Of a stretch of 64,000 bases of DNA, positions 40,484-49,956 are shown one piece after another. A program made the translations under genes and the position numbers. The notes under the pieces are model-generated. The model saw nothing but the letters and a program-made list of their open reading frames with translations, was not told where the DNA came from and searched no databases. The DNA lies in contig CAYGQE010000011.1 of NCBI GenBank assembly GCA_964351995.1, positions 62,001-126,000 on the forward strand, read 5' to 3'. Origin of the DNA: SZUA-35 sp964351995 (GTDB lineage: Bacteria; Actinomycetota; Acidimicrobiia; Acidimicrobiales; SZUA-35). Every line of letters starts with the position of its first letter. Position 1 is the first letter of the stretch.

Positions 40484-43339
40484 GTGGCTACAACGAATCG
40501 GACCTCACGGACCGGTCGAGGGGCAGCTACGGGTGGACGATCTGGACCACGCCCTTCAAAGGCGAGCGTGGCAAAGAAACGCGCCCAAAATGCTCGGGAA
40601 GCGAAGGGCATTGCCCTCATTGCACTCGGACTCCTCCTCGGCCTCGCTCTCTACACCGGTGCGACGGGGGTGATCGGTCGTCTGCTTGCATCGGGCACGG
40701 GGGCGTTCGTGGGACGAGCGCGCTACCTGCTGCCGCTGCTCACGATCTTCGCCGGTTGGCGCATGCTGCGCTCGACCCCCAAGAAGAAGACCGAGTATCG
40801 ACCGCGTATTGAAGTCGCCGCATTCGGCTTCGCCATGGTGGCGGCCTTCTCCGTGCTCGACATGGTTGGTGGCCGGCCTGGTTGGGGCTCATCGAGTGAC
40901 TTCTTGTCACGCGCTGGTGGCTGGTTCGGTGTTGCAACCGGGGGCAGTATCGAGCGCTACTTCGGTTACTGGGGCCAGCTGATCGTGACCATTGCCATGG
41001 CACTCATTGCTGTGGTTCTGCTGACGAGCCTGTCGACCGTCCCGATGGCTGATTTCCTCGCCGAGACCGGCTTCCGCATTCGTGAACGGTTCGTGCTGTG
41101 GCGCGAGCAGATGTCGCAGAAGTCGACCGAAGAGGTCGTGCCGAAGAAGGCCAAGAAGTCGGCCGAATCCCAGCCGACCATGTTCGACCTCGAGCATCCG
41201 TCTGAACCGGCGGCTTCCGCTGCGGCGGAACCCTTCGATCACGAGACGTACATCGATCTTCGTGACGGCGACGCGCCGGTGGATGATGCCACGGCCTTCG
41301 TCATGCCGGCCGACGCTCCAAGCGCCGAGGTCCTTGAGGGCGTCGAACCGGTTGAACATGCACCGCCGTTCATCGAGATCCCCGAGGTCGTCTCGGTCTC
41401 GGCTCATGCGGCGCTGCGACCGATGGCCCCCAAGGGTGATTGGGTCCTGCCCGACATGAACATCCTCTCGCAGAGCGAGGGGCAAGACGTCGACCGCGCA
41501 TCGGTCGAGCGCACCGGTCGTCAACTCGAGCATGCACTCGCCGAGCATGGTGTGGAGACTCGCCTCGTCGGTGTTGTGGTTGGTCCCACCGTCAGCCGCT
41601 TCGAGCTCGAGCTCGGCCCTGGCGTGAAGGTGAACCGCGTCACCAGCCTGCACAAGGACATTGCCTACGCAATGGCCACCCCAGACGTTCGCATCCTTGC
41701 TCCGATTCCCGGCAAGCAGGCCATTGGTGTCGAAGTGCCGAACGTTCGTCGCCAGATGATCACCGTGGGCGATCTCCTCTTCTCTGAAGAAGCGGCAAAC
41801 GCCACTCATCCGCTCGAGGTCTCTCTCGGCCGTGACATCACCGGCAAGACGATCATGGCCAACCTGGCCAAGATGCCTCACCTTCTCGTCGCCGGCCAGA
41901 CCGGTTCGGGTAAGTCCAGCTGCATCAACTCGATGCTGACCTCGATCCTCATGCGCTCGACGCCGGAAGAGGTTCGCCTCATCCTCGTCGACCCGAAGCG
42001 GGTCGAGCTCACTCAGTACGAGGGGCTTCCACACCTTCTCACCGAAGTCGTCACCGATCCCAAGAAGGCGGCCAATGCACTGGCCTGGGGTGTGCGCGAG
42101 ATGGAGCGTCGCTATGACCTCCTCAGCGATGTCGGCGTGCGTGACCTCGATGGCTACAACAAAGGCGTCGAGGAGAGTAAGTTCCCGCCGGTTCCCACTG
42201 CGGACGGCGAGAAGGAACGCGAGAAGCTCAGCTACATCGTCATCATTCTCGACGAGCTCGCCGACCTGATGATGGTTGCCGCTCGCGACGTCGAAGAGTC
42301 GATCTGCCGCATTGCCCAAAAGGCCCGTGCGGTGGGCATCCACCTCGTGATCGCCACACAGCGCCCCAGCACGAACGTGATCACTGGCCTCATCAAAGCC
42401 AACGTTCCGGCCCGTCTTGCGTTCGCCGTGTCGAGCCTCACCGACTCTCGCGTCGTGCTCGACCAGCAGGGTGCCGAGCGTCTCGTTGGCCGAGGCGATG
42501 GCCTGTTGCTCGATGGTTCCACCAGCACCGCCACTCGATTCCAGGGTGCTTGGGTCACTGAGGAAGAAGTCGAGACCATCGTCGACTTCTGGAAGAAGCA
42601 ATCACCCGAGGTCGTCTACGACTCCCGTGTGCTCGGCGAAGAAGTGTCCGAAGCAGCGGCCGCAATTCCCGGTGGCACGACGGGGGACGAAGACGATGAT
42701 GACCTGGTCATGCAGGCCATGGAACTCATCGTTCGCTCCCAGCTTGGGTCGACCTCGATGTTGCAGCGCAAGTTGCGGGTCGGTTTCGCTCGCGCCGGAC
42801 GCTTGATGGACATCCTCGAAGAGCGCGGCGTGGTTGGACCGTCGATCGGATCGAAGGCGCGTGATGTGTTGATGACTGCCGATGATCTGGACGCAGGGCG
42901 CTGGCCAGCAGCGATGCGTGGTGGTCCGCCGGTCGAGGTTGCGGCTCCCGTTCGCACACCGAAGTTCACGGCGCCTCCGATGTCGGTGCCTGAGCCGCAG
43001 CCGGAACTGTCTGAAGCAGCGCTTCGGTTGGCCAACGAGGACCACACGTCCATGATCGACCTCGGCTCGGCTGCCCCGACCAAGGCTGCCCCGACCAAGG
43101 CTGCCCCGACCAAGGCTGCTCCGATTGCGTCCGCCTCGGCGCCGAAGAGCGTGACCGCGAAGATCGCAGATTCGACGCCGGCTGTGACACCTCCGGCTGG
43201 TTCGATCTTCGATGACCTCGGCATTGCCCCGCCTCCAGGGGTACTCGCTTCCGATGATGATGATGATGATGATGACGTCGACGAGGATGCCTTTGATCCA
43301 GCATTGGCGCCACCTCCGGGATACCGCGCTCCCGAGTGA
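40484..43339 (+). CDS. ftsK: FtsK/SpoIIIE DNA translocase
   Basis: FtsK (951 residues) pumps DNA through the septum and links division to chromosome segregation. Four membrane helices lie at about 40-195 (IALIALGLLLGLALYTGATG; YLLPLLTIFAGWRML; FAMVAAFSVLDMV; LIVTIAMALIAVVLL). An acidic linker, then the motor with Walker A GQTGSGKS (about 471-478) and Walker B IVIILDELADLMM (about 586) follow. The gamma winged helix (about 736-795) has GSTSMLQRKLRVGFARAGRLMDIL. A 130-residue tail after gamma holds TKAAP repeats and a run of Asp. GTG at 40484 places the basic N-terminus after the inverted repeat. Confidence 0.95.
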   Translation: MATTNRTSRTGRGAATGGRSGPRPSKASVAKKRAQNAREAKGIALIALGLLLGLALYTGATGVIGRLLASGTGAFVGRARYLLPLLTIFAGWRMLRSTPKKKTEYRPRIEVAAFGFAMVAAFSVLDMVGGRPGWGSSSDFLSRAGGWFGVATGGSIERYFGYWGQLIVTIAMALIAVVLLTSLSTVPMADFLAETGFRIRERFVLWREQMSQKSTEEVVPKKAKKSAESQPTMFDLEHPSEPAASAAAEPFDHETYIDLRDGDAPVDDATAFVMPADAPSAEVLEGVEPVEHAPPFIEIPEVVSVSAHAALRPMAPKGDWVLPDMNILSQSEGQDVDRASVERTGRQLEHALAEHGVETRLVGVVVGPTVSRFELELGPGVKVNRVTSLHKDIAYAMATPDVRILAPIPGKQAIGVEVPNVRRQMITVGDLLFSEEAANATHPLEVSLGRDITGKTIMANLAKMPHLLVAGQTGSGKSSCINSMLTSILMRSTPEEVRLILVDPKRVELTQYEGLPHLLTEVVTDPKKAANALAWGVREMERRYDLLSDVGVRDLDGYNKGVEESKFPPVPTADGEKEREKLSYIVIILDELADLMMVAARDVEESICRIAQKARAVGIHLVIATQRPSTNVITGLIKANVPARLAFAVSSLTDSRVVLDQQGAERLVGRGDGLLLDGSTSTATRFQGAWVTEEEVETIVDFWKKQSPEVVYDSRVLGEEVSEAAAAIPGGTTGDEDDDDLVMQAMELIVRSQLGSTSMLQRKLRVGFARAGRLMDILEERGVVGPSIGSKARDVLMTADDLDAGRWPAAMRGGPPVEVAAPVRTPKFTAPPMSVPEPQPELSEAALRLANEDHTSMIDLGSAAPTKAAPTKAAPTKAAPIASASAPKSVTAKIADSTPAVTPPAGSIFDDLGIAPPPGVLASDDDDDDDDVDEDAFDPALAPPPGYRAPE
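43070..43279 (+). repeat. Repeats in the FtsK C-terminal extension
   Basis: A 15-bp unit GCTGCCCCGACCAAG occurs three times in tandem from 43070, encoding Ala-Ala-Pro-Thr-Lys, and a GAT triplet run (43255-43276) encodes eight consecutive Asp. Both sit beyond the gamma domain, where FtsK proteins normally end. Confidence 0.85.
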
Positions 43340-43392
43340 TCGTCTGTCGTTCCGTGGCCGCCAACCCGTCGACGAAGGAATAGCCTCCCGTC

Positions 43393-44385
43393 ATGCTCAT
43401 CGCTGTTTACCTCGTCGTGGGTATCGCTCTGCTCGCGAAAGCCGCAGACCAATTTGTCGAAGGCGCAGCCCGCCTTGCGGTGATGTTGAAGATCTCGCCG
43501 ATCGTGGTCGGCGCAGTCATCGTCGGCTTCGGTACCAGTGCACCCGAGATGGTGGTCAGTGGTATTGCCGCAACGGGCGGCGACGACGATCTGGGCATCG
43601 GCAACATCATTGGTTCCAACCTCGCGAACCTGTCACTGATCCTCGGTGCGGCGGCGTTGATCGTTCCCTTGACCATCGATTCCCGGGTCCTCAAGAAAGA
43701 GATGCCACTCGCCACCGGTGCCGTTGTCTTGTTTGCGGTGCTGGTGCAGGGTGGCATTTCGGTCACCGACGGCATCATCTTCTCCGTTGTGTTGGTGGCA
43801 GCGCTGACCTTCTTGTTGCTTGGTGGTGGCGAGGACGAAGCCATCGTCGGCGACGTCGAAGAATTGGCGGCGTCAGGAGAACACACGCTCGGCGGCGAAG
43901 CATTGCGAACCCTCATCGGCCTGATCGGCACGGTCGCTGGTGCCTGGCTGTTGGTCGAGGGCGCAACCACCTTGGCTTCCGACCTCGGTATCAACGAGGG
44001 ATTTGTCGGAGTGACGCTGGTGGCCATTGGAACCTCGCTTCCCGAACTCGTCACAGCAATCGCTGCCGCTCGCAAGAATCAGACGGACCTGATCGTCGGC
44101 AATCTGCTGGGCAGCAACCTGTTCAACTCGTTGGCTGTTGGTGCCGTGGTTGCGTTCCTCGGTGATGGCCAGGTGAGTGATCCATCACTCACGGGCCTGG
44201 ATCTGTGGTTCATGCTGGCGGTCTGCCTCTTGGGTGCCGCAGCGATGTTCACCCGAGCGGTCATCGAACGGGCCGAAGGCACGCTGTTGCTCGGAATCTT
44301 CATCGGCTTCCTCATCGCTACCTGGTGGGACGAGAGCCAAGAGACCGCCGAAGCCCTTGTCGGGTTCGTGCGATCGTTGGCCTGA
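43393..44385 (+). CDS. Calcium/sodium antiporter (CaCA family)
   Basis: A 330-residue membrane protein with ten or so helices and two inverted alpha-repeats: GFGTSAPEMVVSGIAA with GNIIGSNLANLSLILG in the first half, and AIGTSLPELVTAIAAARKNQ with GNLLGSNLFNSL in the second. These Glu/Asn-containing motifs form the ion sites of Na/Ca exchangers such as YrbG. An acidic cytoplasmic loop (GGGEDEAIVGDVEELAAS) separates the halves. It follows ftsK by 53 bases. Confidence 0.93.
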   Translation: MLIAVYLVVGIALLAKAADQFVEGAARLAVMLKISPIVVGAVIVGFGTSAPEMVVSGIAATGGDDDLGIGNIIGSNLANLSLILGAAALIVPLTIDSRVLKKEMPLATGAVVLFAVLVQGGISVTDGIIFSVVLVAALTFLLLGGGEDEAIVGDVEELAASGEHTLGGEALRTLIGLIGTVAGAWLLVEGATTLASDLGINEGFVGVTLVAIGTSLPELVTAIAAARKNQTDLIVGNLLGSNLFNSLAVGAVVAFLGDGQVSDPSLTGLDLWFMLAVCLLGAAAMFTRAVIERAEGTLLLGIFIGFLIATWWDESQETAEALVGFVRSLA

Positions 44386-44412
44386 CGAGCCCAGGTGTGA
44401 TGAGATCACCGG

Positions 44413-45036
44413 ATGACCACCTCGCTCGATCACCTTGTCGTCGCTGGCACTGACCTGTCAGCCCTCGTAGCCTGGTGGGCAGCGCAGTCTGGCCAACACC
44501 CTGCGGCGGGCGGCTCGCACGTCGGCTTGGGCACGAAGAACGCACTTGTTGGACTTGGCTCGGCGTATCTCGAGTTGGTCGGCCCTGATCCAGCACAGGA
44601 CGAACCTTCCCAGCCCCGGCCGTTCGGCATCGATGATCTGCCGGAGCAGTCGATTCGCTTCACGACATTCGCTCTCGGCGTGCGCGACATCGACGAAGCA
44701 CTCGACACGATGCACTCGGTTGGTGTGACGTTCGGTCCGGCCTTTGCGATGTCGAGAGAGAAGCCGGATGGGTCGTTGTTGTCCTGGCGCCTGGCGACGC
44801 CCGCTGGCTACGACGGCGTGATGCCATTCCTGATCGAGTGGGGGCCGGGCACCGAACACCCATCCAACTCGTTGTCTGGCGGTTGTGAGGTGGTGTCCAT
44901 CGGCGGACAGCATCCCGAAGGGGAACGGCTGGCCGAGGCGCTGGAAGCGATCGATGCACCTTGCACGATCGACGTTGATCCTCGCCCTGGTCTCAGCGCG
45001 GTCCTGAGCACCCCGAACGGCGAGGTGCAGCTGTGA
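44413..45036 (+). CDS. Glyoxalase-like (Glyoxalase_3 type) VOC protein
   Basis: The 207-residue protein begins LDHLVVAGTDLSALVAWWAAQSGQ and continues with HVGLGTKNALVGLGSAYLELVGPDP, the start of the Glyoxalase_3 domain (His near the N-terminus, Glu in YLELVG as likely metal ligands). The second half (GVMPFLIEWGPGTEHPSNSL, VVSIGGQHPEGERLAEALE) fits the same family. The substrate is unknown. It overlaps the next gene by four bases, implying a shared role. Confidence 0.82.
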   Translation: MTTSLDHLVVAGTDLSALVAWWAAQSGQHPAAGGSHVGLGTKNALVGLGSAYLELVGPDPAQDEPSQPRPFGIDDLPEQSIRFTTFALGVRDIDEALDTMHSVGVTFGPAFAMSREKPDGSLLSWRLATPAGYDGVMPFLIEWGPGTEHPSNSLSGGCEVVSIGGQHPEGERLAEALEAIDAPCTIDVDPRPGLSAVLSTPNGEVQL

Positions 45037-45971
45037 GCGCCAGTCCATCGGTCGCAGCGCAGAACGTCCGTGAGATCGCGAGCGGGCTGCAGTTTCCAGA
45101 GGGCCCGATTGCGATGGCCGATGGTTCAGTGATCTTGGTCGAGATCAAGCGGGGCACGCTGAGCAGGGTTGCCGTCGACGGAGCGGTCGACGTGGTCGCC
45201 GATTGTGGTGGTGGACCAAACGGAGCCGCCATTGGGCCCGATGGCAAGGCCTGGATCTGCAACAACGGTGGGTTCGAGTGGCACGAGCGCAACGGCCTCA
45301 CCCTTCCAGGGGATCAACCGGAGGACTACACCGGCGGGTCGATCCAGCGAGTCGATCTCGAGACGGGTGAGGTCGACACTGTCTATGAGAGCGTCGACGG
45401 CCATCGACTCTGCGGGCCCAACGATCTGGTGTTCGACGAGCAAGGCGGCTTCTGGTTCACCGACCACGGCAAGAATCGCTCGAGAGATCGAGACCGGGGC
45501 GGTCTGTACTACGCGCTTGCCGACGGTTCCGAAGTTCGAGAAGTCGTCCACCCTCTGCTTGCTCCGAACGGTGTTGGCCTGTCGCCTTCGGGTGATCGGT
45601 TGTATGTGGCTGAGACCTACGAGGGTCGGCTCTACGAATGGCACCTGTCGGGGCCGGGCGAGATCGAGAACTACTTCGGCAAGGAGCATCGTGGCACGGT
45701 GCTGGCCGACCCAGAGGGCGGACCGCTGTTCGATTCGTTGGCCGTTGATGGTGGCGGCAACATCTGCGTCGCCACGATTCGCAACGGCGGAATCACGGTG
45801 GTGTCGCCAGCAGGCAAGCACCATCATGTGGCCTTCGACGACCCCCTCACCACCAACATCTGTTTTGGCGGCGTCGATCGCTCGACGGCGTTCGTGACAC
45901 TGTCAGCAACCGGACGACTGGTGGCGGCGGACTGGCCGATGCCCGGCCTCGAGCTGGCCTTCACTGGCTGA
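45033..45971 (+). CDS. SMP-30/gluconolactonase-like beta-propeller protein
   Basis: A 312-residue protein with SGLQFPEGPIAMADGSVILVE (N-terminal Glu metal ligand), GGPNGAAIGPDGKAWICNNGG, GPNDLVFDEQGGFWFTDHG (Asn and Asp region) and APNGVGLSPSGDRLYVAET, which holds the later metal-binding Asn/Asp set. Family members hydrolyse sugar and aldonic lactones. The GTG start overlaps the VOC gene. Possible link to sugar-acid metabolism is inferred only. Confidence 0.88.
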   Translation: MSASPSVAAQNVREIASGLQFPEGPIAMADGSVILVEIKRGTLSRVAVDGAVDVVADCGGGPNGAAIGPDGKAWICNNGGFEWHERNGLTLPGDQPEDYTGGSIQRVDLETGEVDTVYESVDGHRLCGPNDLVFDEQGGFWFTDHGKNRSRDRDRGGLYYALADGSEVREVVHPLLAPNGVGLSPSGDRLYVAETYEGRLYEWHLSGPGEIENYFGKEHRGTVLADPEGGPLFDSLAVDGGGNICVATIRNGGITVVSPAGKHHHVAFDDPLTTNICFGGVDRSTAFVTLSATGRLVAADWPMPGLELAFTG

Positions 45972-46022
45972 TCCAACACGGGCTGACCGAGGCTGACGTC
46001 GCCGGTCCCGTATCCTGGCATC

Positions 46023-46571
46023 GTGCTGTCGACTCTGCTCTCCAACGCCGCTCGCTCGGGAGCTGTGCTGTTGATGTTCTTCGCCCTCATCACGGCGATG
46101 CCCGCAGAGGCTGGCGCCCACGGTGAGCTCGTTGCTTCTTCACCGACGCCGGGGGAGGACGTCGGCCGCGTCGTTCACATCGACCTCGTCTTCTCCACCC
46201 CCGTCTTCGATTGGTCCGTCACGGTGGATCGGCCCGATGGTGAGCCGCTGGAAGGCACCGCAGTCGAGAAAGCGGCCTCGTACCTCTCCTACGAAGTCGC
46301 ACCCCTTGTCGACGAGGGTCAATACATCGTTCGTTACTCGGCGACCGACACCGATGGTGACTTGGTCGAGGGTGCGTACGCGTTCACGTTCCAAGAAGGT
46401 GCTCCTCAACCGACCGAGCTGCCGGTCGACTTGTCGGTGCTGATCCCCGATGAGGGCTGGCCATGGTGGAACTATGCGCTGCTGTTCATTGGTGTCGTCG
46501 TGATCGCTGTTTTGGCCGGACTGTTGGCCGAGAAGATTCGGCGGCTCCGGGCCATGGAAGCGGTGAGCTGA
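46023..46571 (+). CDS. CopC-domain protein with C-terminal membrane anchor
   Basis: The 182-residue protein has a signal peptide (SGAVLLMFFALITAMPAEAGA) cleaved before AHGELVASSPTPGEDV, which is the CopC start: His close to the mature N-terminus as Cu(II) ligand and the SSPxPG motif. A beta-sandwich follows (VDRPDGEPLEG, VRYSATDTDGDLVEGAYAFTF) and a single C-terminal helix (WWNYALLFIGVVVIAVLAGLL). CopC-like proteins bind copper in the periplasm or cell wall. It might serve copper supply to oxidase or CODH, which is speculation. Confidence 0.85.
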   Translation: MLSTLLSNAARSGAVLLMFFALITAMPAEAGAHGELVASSPTPGEDVGRVVHIDLVFSTPVFDWSVTVDRPDGEPLEGTAVEKAASYLSYEVAPLVDEGQYIVRYSATDTDGDLVEGAYAFTFQEGAPQPTELPVDLSVLIPDEGWPWWNYALLFIGVVVIAVLAGLLAEKIRRLRAMEAVS

Positions 46572-46609
46572 GAACTTCATTGGTTCGCCGCACCTAGAGT
46601 GGGGAGCTC

Positions 46610-47893
46610 ATGTCCGCATCGCCGCGCACCTATTGGATAGAGACACTCGGGTGTCCGAAGAATCAAGTCGACTCCGACAAGCTGGTTGGCACCATGACTG
46701 CCGATGGCATGGAGCTTGCTGTTGACGTCGGTGCCGCCGACGTCGTGGTCGTGAACACCTGTGCATTCATCGGCGAGGCTCGCCAAGAGTCTGTCGACAC
46801 GATCCTGTCGCTGGGCGAAGCCAAGAAGACCGATGCCGAGCTGATTGTCACGGGCTGCATGGCCGAGCGTTACGGCGACGAACTCGCCGAGGCGCTGCCA
46901 GAAGCCGATCAGGTCGCCGGGTTCGGTGTTCCTGTCACGCTCGGCCGCTCCCGCAAGGCCGGTGCGGTACCAAAGCTCGATCTGCTCGAGCTTCCCCGCC
47001 CGCCGGCTACTGCGCCGTGGTCGTATGTGAAGGTCGCCGAGGGCTGCGATCGAAACTGCGGTTTCTGCGCCATCCCCACGTTCCGAGGCAAGCAGCGCTC
47101 TCGTTCGATCGAATCGATCATGCGCGAGGTGGTGTCGCTTCGCTCGGATGCGTTCGAGGTGCAAGAGGTCGTGTTGGTGGCTCAAGATCTCGCCGCTTTC
47201 GGACGGGACCAGGGGAAGGGCGAACGATCGATCATTCCGTTGGTCAAGCAGGTAGCTGAAGCCGTCGAGCGTGTCCGCTTGCTCTATCTCTACCCATCAG
47301 ATCTCACCGATGAGCTGATCGACACCATCTGCAGCACCGGCGTGCCGTACTTCGATCTTTCGCTTCAACACGTCAGTCGCCCGCTCATGCGGCGGATGCG
47401 GCGCTGGGGGAGTGGGGACCTCTTTCTCGAGCGGGTTGAGGCCATCCGCGCTCGTGAACCCAATGCGGCCTTCCGCAGCAACTTCATCGTTGGGTACCCG
47501 GGTGAAACCGAGGAGGATCACGACGCGCTGCTCGAGTTTGTCGAGGCAGCTCGTGTCGACTGGTGTGGCTTCTTTGCGTATTCCAAGGAAGACGGCACCT
47601 ACGCCGCTGACCTCGACGGCGATGTGCCCGAAACCCTCATGCACGAGCGGCTGGCCGAGCTGCGCGAGATGCAAGATCAGATCACGGCTGAATCGCGTGA
47701 CGCACTCATCGGTGACACCGTCGAGGTCCTGGTCGATGCGCCCGGAGTCGGCCGGACGCATCGAGAGGCTCCGGAAATCGACGGCATCGTCCAGATCCCG
47801 CACCGGCTCGAGGTCGGCACGATCCACACCCTCGAGGTGCTCGATGCTGCCGGTCCTGATTTGATCGCTGGACCGCCACCGCGGTCTGAATAG
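46610..47893 (+). CDS. rimO: Ribosomal protein S12 methylthiotransferase RimO
   Basis: RimO adds a methylthio group to an Asp of ribosomal protein S12. The 427-residue radical-SAM protein has the N-terminal cluster Cys in TLGCPKNQVDSDK, VVNTCAFIGEARQES and VTGCMAERY. Its radical-SAM motif is CDRNCGFCAIPTFRG at about residue 146, and a TRAM-like C-terminus follows. PKNxVDS and CAFI distinguish RimO from MiaB, whose gene is at 63291. It starts 38 bases after the CopC-like gene. Confidence 0.95.
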   Translation: MSASPRTYWIETLGCPKNQVDSDKLVGTMTADGMELAVDVGAADVVVVNTCAFIGEARQESVDTILSLGEAKKTDAELIVTGCMAERYGDELAEALPEADQVAGFGVPVTLGRSRKAGAVPKLDLLELPRPPATAPWSYVKVAEGCDRNCGFCAIPTFRGKQRSRSIESIMREVVSLRSDAFEVQEVVLVAQDLAAFGRDQGKGERSIIPLVKQVAEAVERVRLLYLYPSDLTDELIDTICSTGVPYFDLSLQHVSRPLMRRMRRWGSGDLFLERVEAIRAREPNAAFRSNFIVGYPGETEEDHDALLEFVEAARVDWCGFFAYSKEDGTYAADLDGDVPETLMHERLAELREMQDQITAESRDALIGDTVEVLVDAPGVGRTHREAPEIDGIVQIPHRLEVGTIHTLEVLDAAGPDLIAGPPPRSE

Positions 47894-47905
47894 CCGAGCG
47901 ACCGC

Positions 47906-48496
47906 GTGACCAATTCTGCCCACACCGAACCTGGTGCCACCGACCTGATCGGCAGTTCCCGGTATGCGCTTGCCGCCAACGCCCTCACTGTTGGTCGACT
48001 CTTCCTTGCGCCGGTGCTGGCCTGGATGATTCTCCAGGAGTCTCAACGGTGGGCTGCCTTCGCTCTCGGGATGGTCCTTGGAGCCTCTGACTTCTTCGAT
48101 GGCAAGCTGGCACGTCACGCCACGCCGACCAGGGTCGGCGCATTCGTCGACCCGCTGGCCGACAAGGCGGTGGTGCTCTTGGCCGGCTTTGCCCTCGTCG
48201 ACATCGGGCGTTTCCCACTGTGGCCCTGGATCATCATTGCGGTGCGCGAGGTCGGTATCCAGCTCTACCGTTCGTATTGGGCTCGGCGTGACTTCTCGAT
48301 CCCGGCCCGCCCGTCGGGAAAGTACAAGGTGTTCGTCCAGGGGCTGGTGATTGCATTCGCGCTGCTGCCATTGTTGGATGACGCAACGTGGGTTGCTGAC
48401 GGATTCCTGTACTTGGCGCTTGCCTTCACCCTGGTCAGCGGAGCCCAATACGTCATCGACGGTCGCCAGACGCTACGAACCTCCGGTGTGCGCTGA
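47906..48496 (+). CDS. pgsA: CDP-diacylglycerol-glycerol-3-phosphate 3-phosphatidyltransferase
   Basis: PgsA makes phosphatidylglycerol phosphate. The 196-residue membrane protein starts its fold with NALTVGRLFLAPVLAWMI and carries the CDP-alcohol transferase motif D-x2-D-G-x2-A-R-x8-G-x3-D-x3-D in SDFFDGKLARH...GAFVDPLADK (about residues 52-79). Five or six helices are visible. The GTG start is 12 bases after rimO, and cinA follows, the order known from other actinobacteria. Confidence 0.9.
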   Translation: MTNSAHTEPGATDLIGSSRYALAANALTVGRLFLAPVLAWMILQESQRWAAFALGMVLGASDFFDGKLARHATPTRVGAFVDPLADKAVVLLAGFALVDIGRFPLWPWIIIAVREVGIQLYRSYWARRDFSIPARPSGKYKVFVQGLVIAFALLPLLDDATWVADGFLYLALAFTLVSGAQYVIDGRQTLRTSGVR

Positions 48497-48574
48497 CCGA
48501 CGAGCAGCGGGCTGCGTGCTCAGCGTGGTTCAAACACCAATGCGAACCAAACAACAGAACGAAAGGCCAACGCC

Positions 48575-49819
48575 ATGAATGTCGAAGTGGTAGCGATCGG
48601 GACAGAGCTGCTCCTCGGGCAGATCGTCGACACGAATTCGTCGTGGATCGGCGAGCAGTTGGCCGCAGCGGGGCTGTCATCGCACTATCAGACCAAGGTC
48701 GGTGACAATCCCGATCGAATCCGCGCCGTGTTGCGCCAGGCGGTCGATCGCAGCGACGCCGTCATCTGCTGCGGGGGTCTCGGGCCGACCCAGGACGACA
48801 TCACCCGCGAGATCATCGCCGAGGTCATGGGCGTTGAACTCGTGTCCGATGCCGCGATCGAGGACCGCATCCGAGCAATGTTCGAGAGTCGGGGCCGAGC
48901 GATGCCAGAGAACAATCTGCGTCAGGCAATGATCCCCGTTGGGGCGTCGGCCATTCCCCAACAGCCGGGAACAGCACCCGGTCTGGTGTGCCCGCTTGCG
49001 TCAAGCGGCGCTGCGGTGATCTATGCGGTACCCGGCGTGCCGTATGAGATGAAGGAGATGGTCGAAGGAACGATCATCCCCGATCTTCGTGCTCGTTCCG
49101 GCAACCCCGGCGTGATTCGTAGCCGCGTGCTCCGCACGTGGGGGACCAGCGAATCGGCGTTGGCTGAAATTCTTGCTGATCGCATCAACGAACTCGACGC
49201 TGCAGGCAATCCAACGTTGGCGTTCCTGGCCAGCGGGGTGGAAGGACTCAAGGTTCGGATCACCGCCAGTGCCGCTGATTCCGCCGCGGTTGACGCAATG
49301 CTCGATGCCGAGCAGGCGGTCCTCGAGCCGCTGATCGGCCACCTCGTGTTCGGGATCGACGACGACAACATGGAAACCGTTGTCGTCAAGGCCCTGACCG
49401 CCCGCGGTTTGACGCTCGCCGTTGCCGAATCGGTGACGGGTGGCTACGTAGCCGGGCGCCTTTGTGCCGTTCCGGGAGCGAGCGCTGTGTTCCGGGGCGG
49501 CATCGTGGCCTACAGCCCCGAAGTGAAATTCGACCTGCTGAACGTGCCGACCGGCCCGGTGGTCACCGAGGATGCCGCCGTGGCCATGGCGGAGGGCGTT
49601 CGCGCTCGGTTGGGTGCCGACATCGGTATCGCCACCACCGGCGTCGCTGGACCGGACGAGAGTGAAGGCTTGCCGGTCGGGACCGTGTGCCTCGCAGTGG
49701 CGGCTGCAGACGGTGCGTTGGCCAGCACCGTGCGGTTGCCGGGTGATCGTGAGCGGATTCGTCAATTCTCGACGATCACGCTGCTCGACCTGCTTCGTCG
49801 GGTCCTTGCCGACCAGTGA
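48575..49819 (+). CDS. cinA: CinA-family nicotinamide-nucleotide amidohydrolase / competence-damage protein
   Basis: The 414-residue protein joins a MoaB/MogA-like N-terminal domain (VVAIGTELLLGQIVDTNSSWI, CCGGLGPTQDDITRE, YAVPGVPYEMKEM) with a C-terminal PncC deamidase domain (AVAESVTGGYVAGRL, catalytic Ser/Thr region, and GIATTGVAGPDESEG). CinA proteins hydrolyse NMN and/or ADP-ribose in pyridine nucleotide recycling, and cinA is often linked to recA, as here. ATG at 48575 follows GAACGAAAGG. Confidence 0.93.
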   Translation: MNVEVVAIGTELLLGQIVDTNSSWIGEQLAAAGLSSHYQTKVGDNPDRIRAVLRQAVDRSDAVICCGGLGPTQDDITREIIAEVMGVELVSDAAIEDRIRAMFESRGRAMPENNLRQAMIPVGASAIPQQPGTAPGLVCPLASSGAAVIYAVPGVPYEMKEMVEGTIIPDLRARSGNPGVIRSRVLRTWGTSESALAEILADRINELDAAGNPTLAFLASGVEGLKVRITASAADSAAVDAMLDAEQAVLEPLIGHLVFGIDDDNMETVVVKALTARGLTLAVAESVTGGYVAGRLCAVPGASAVFRGGIVAYSPEVKFDLLNVPTGPVVTEDAAVAMAEGVRARLGADIGIATTGVAGPDESEGLPVGTVCLAVAAADGALASTVRLPGDRERIRQFSTITLLDLLRRVLADQ

Positions 49820-49847
49820 ATGCTGGCCGCTGTCACCCCACCGGCGG

Positions 49848-49902
49848 CACACACCGGTTGCTCTGATCGCCCCCTCCGAACAACCAGATCAACCGGTGTG
49901 TG
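49848..49902. terminator. Large inverted repeat between convergent cinA and SARP genes
   Basis: CACACACCGGTTG (49848-49860) and its exact complement (49890-49902) form a 13-bp stem with a 29-base loop, 28 bases after cinA and 54 bases before the SARP stop. Position suggests a bidirectional terminator, though no T tract flanks it. Confidence 0.5.
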
Positions 49903-49956
49903 TCATCCGCCGATGCACCCACTATGGCGGAGACACGTTGAGAAGTTGTTGAGCCG

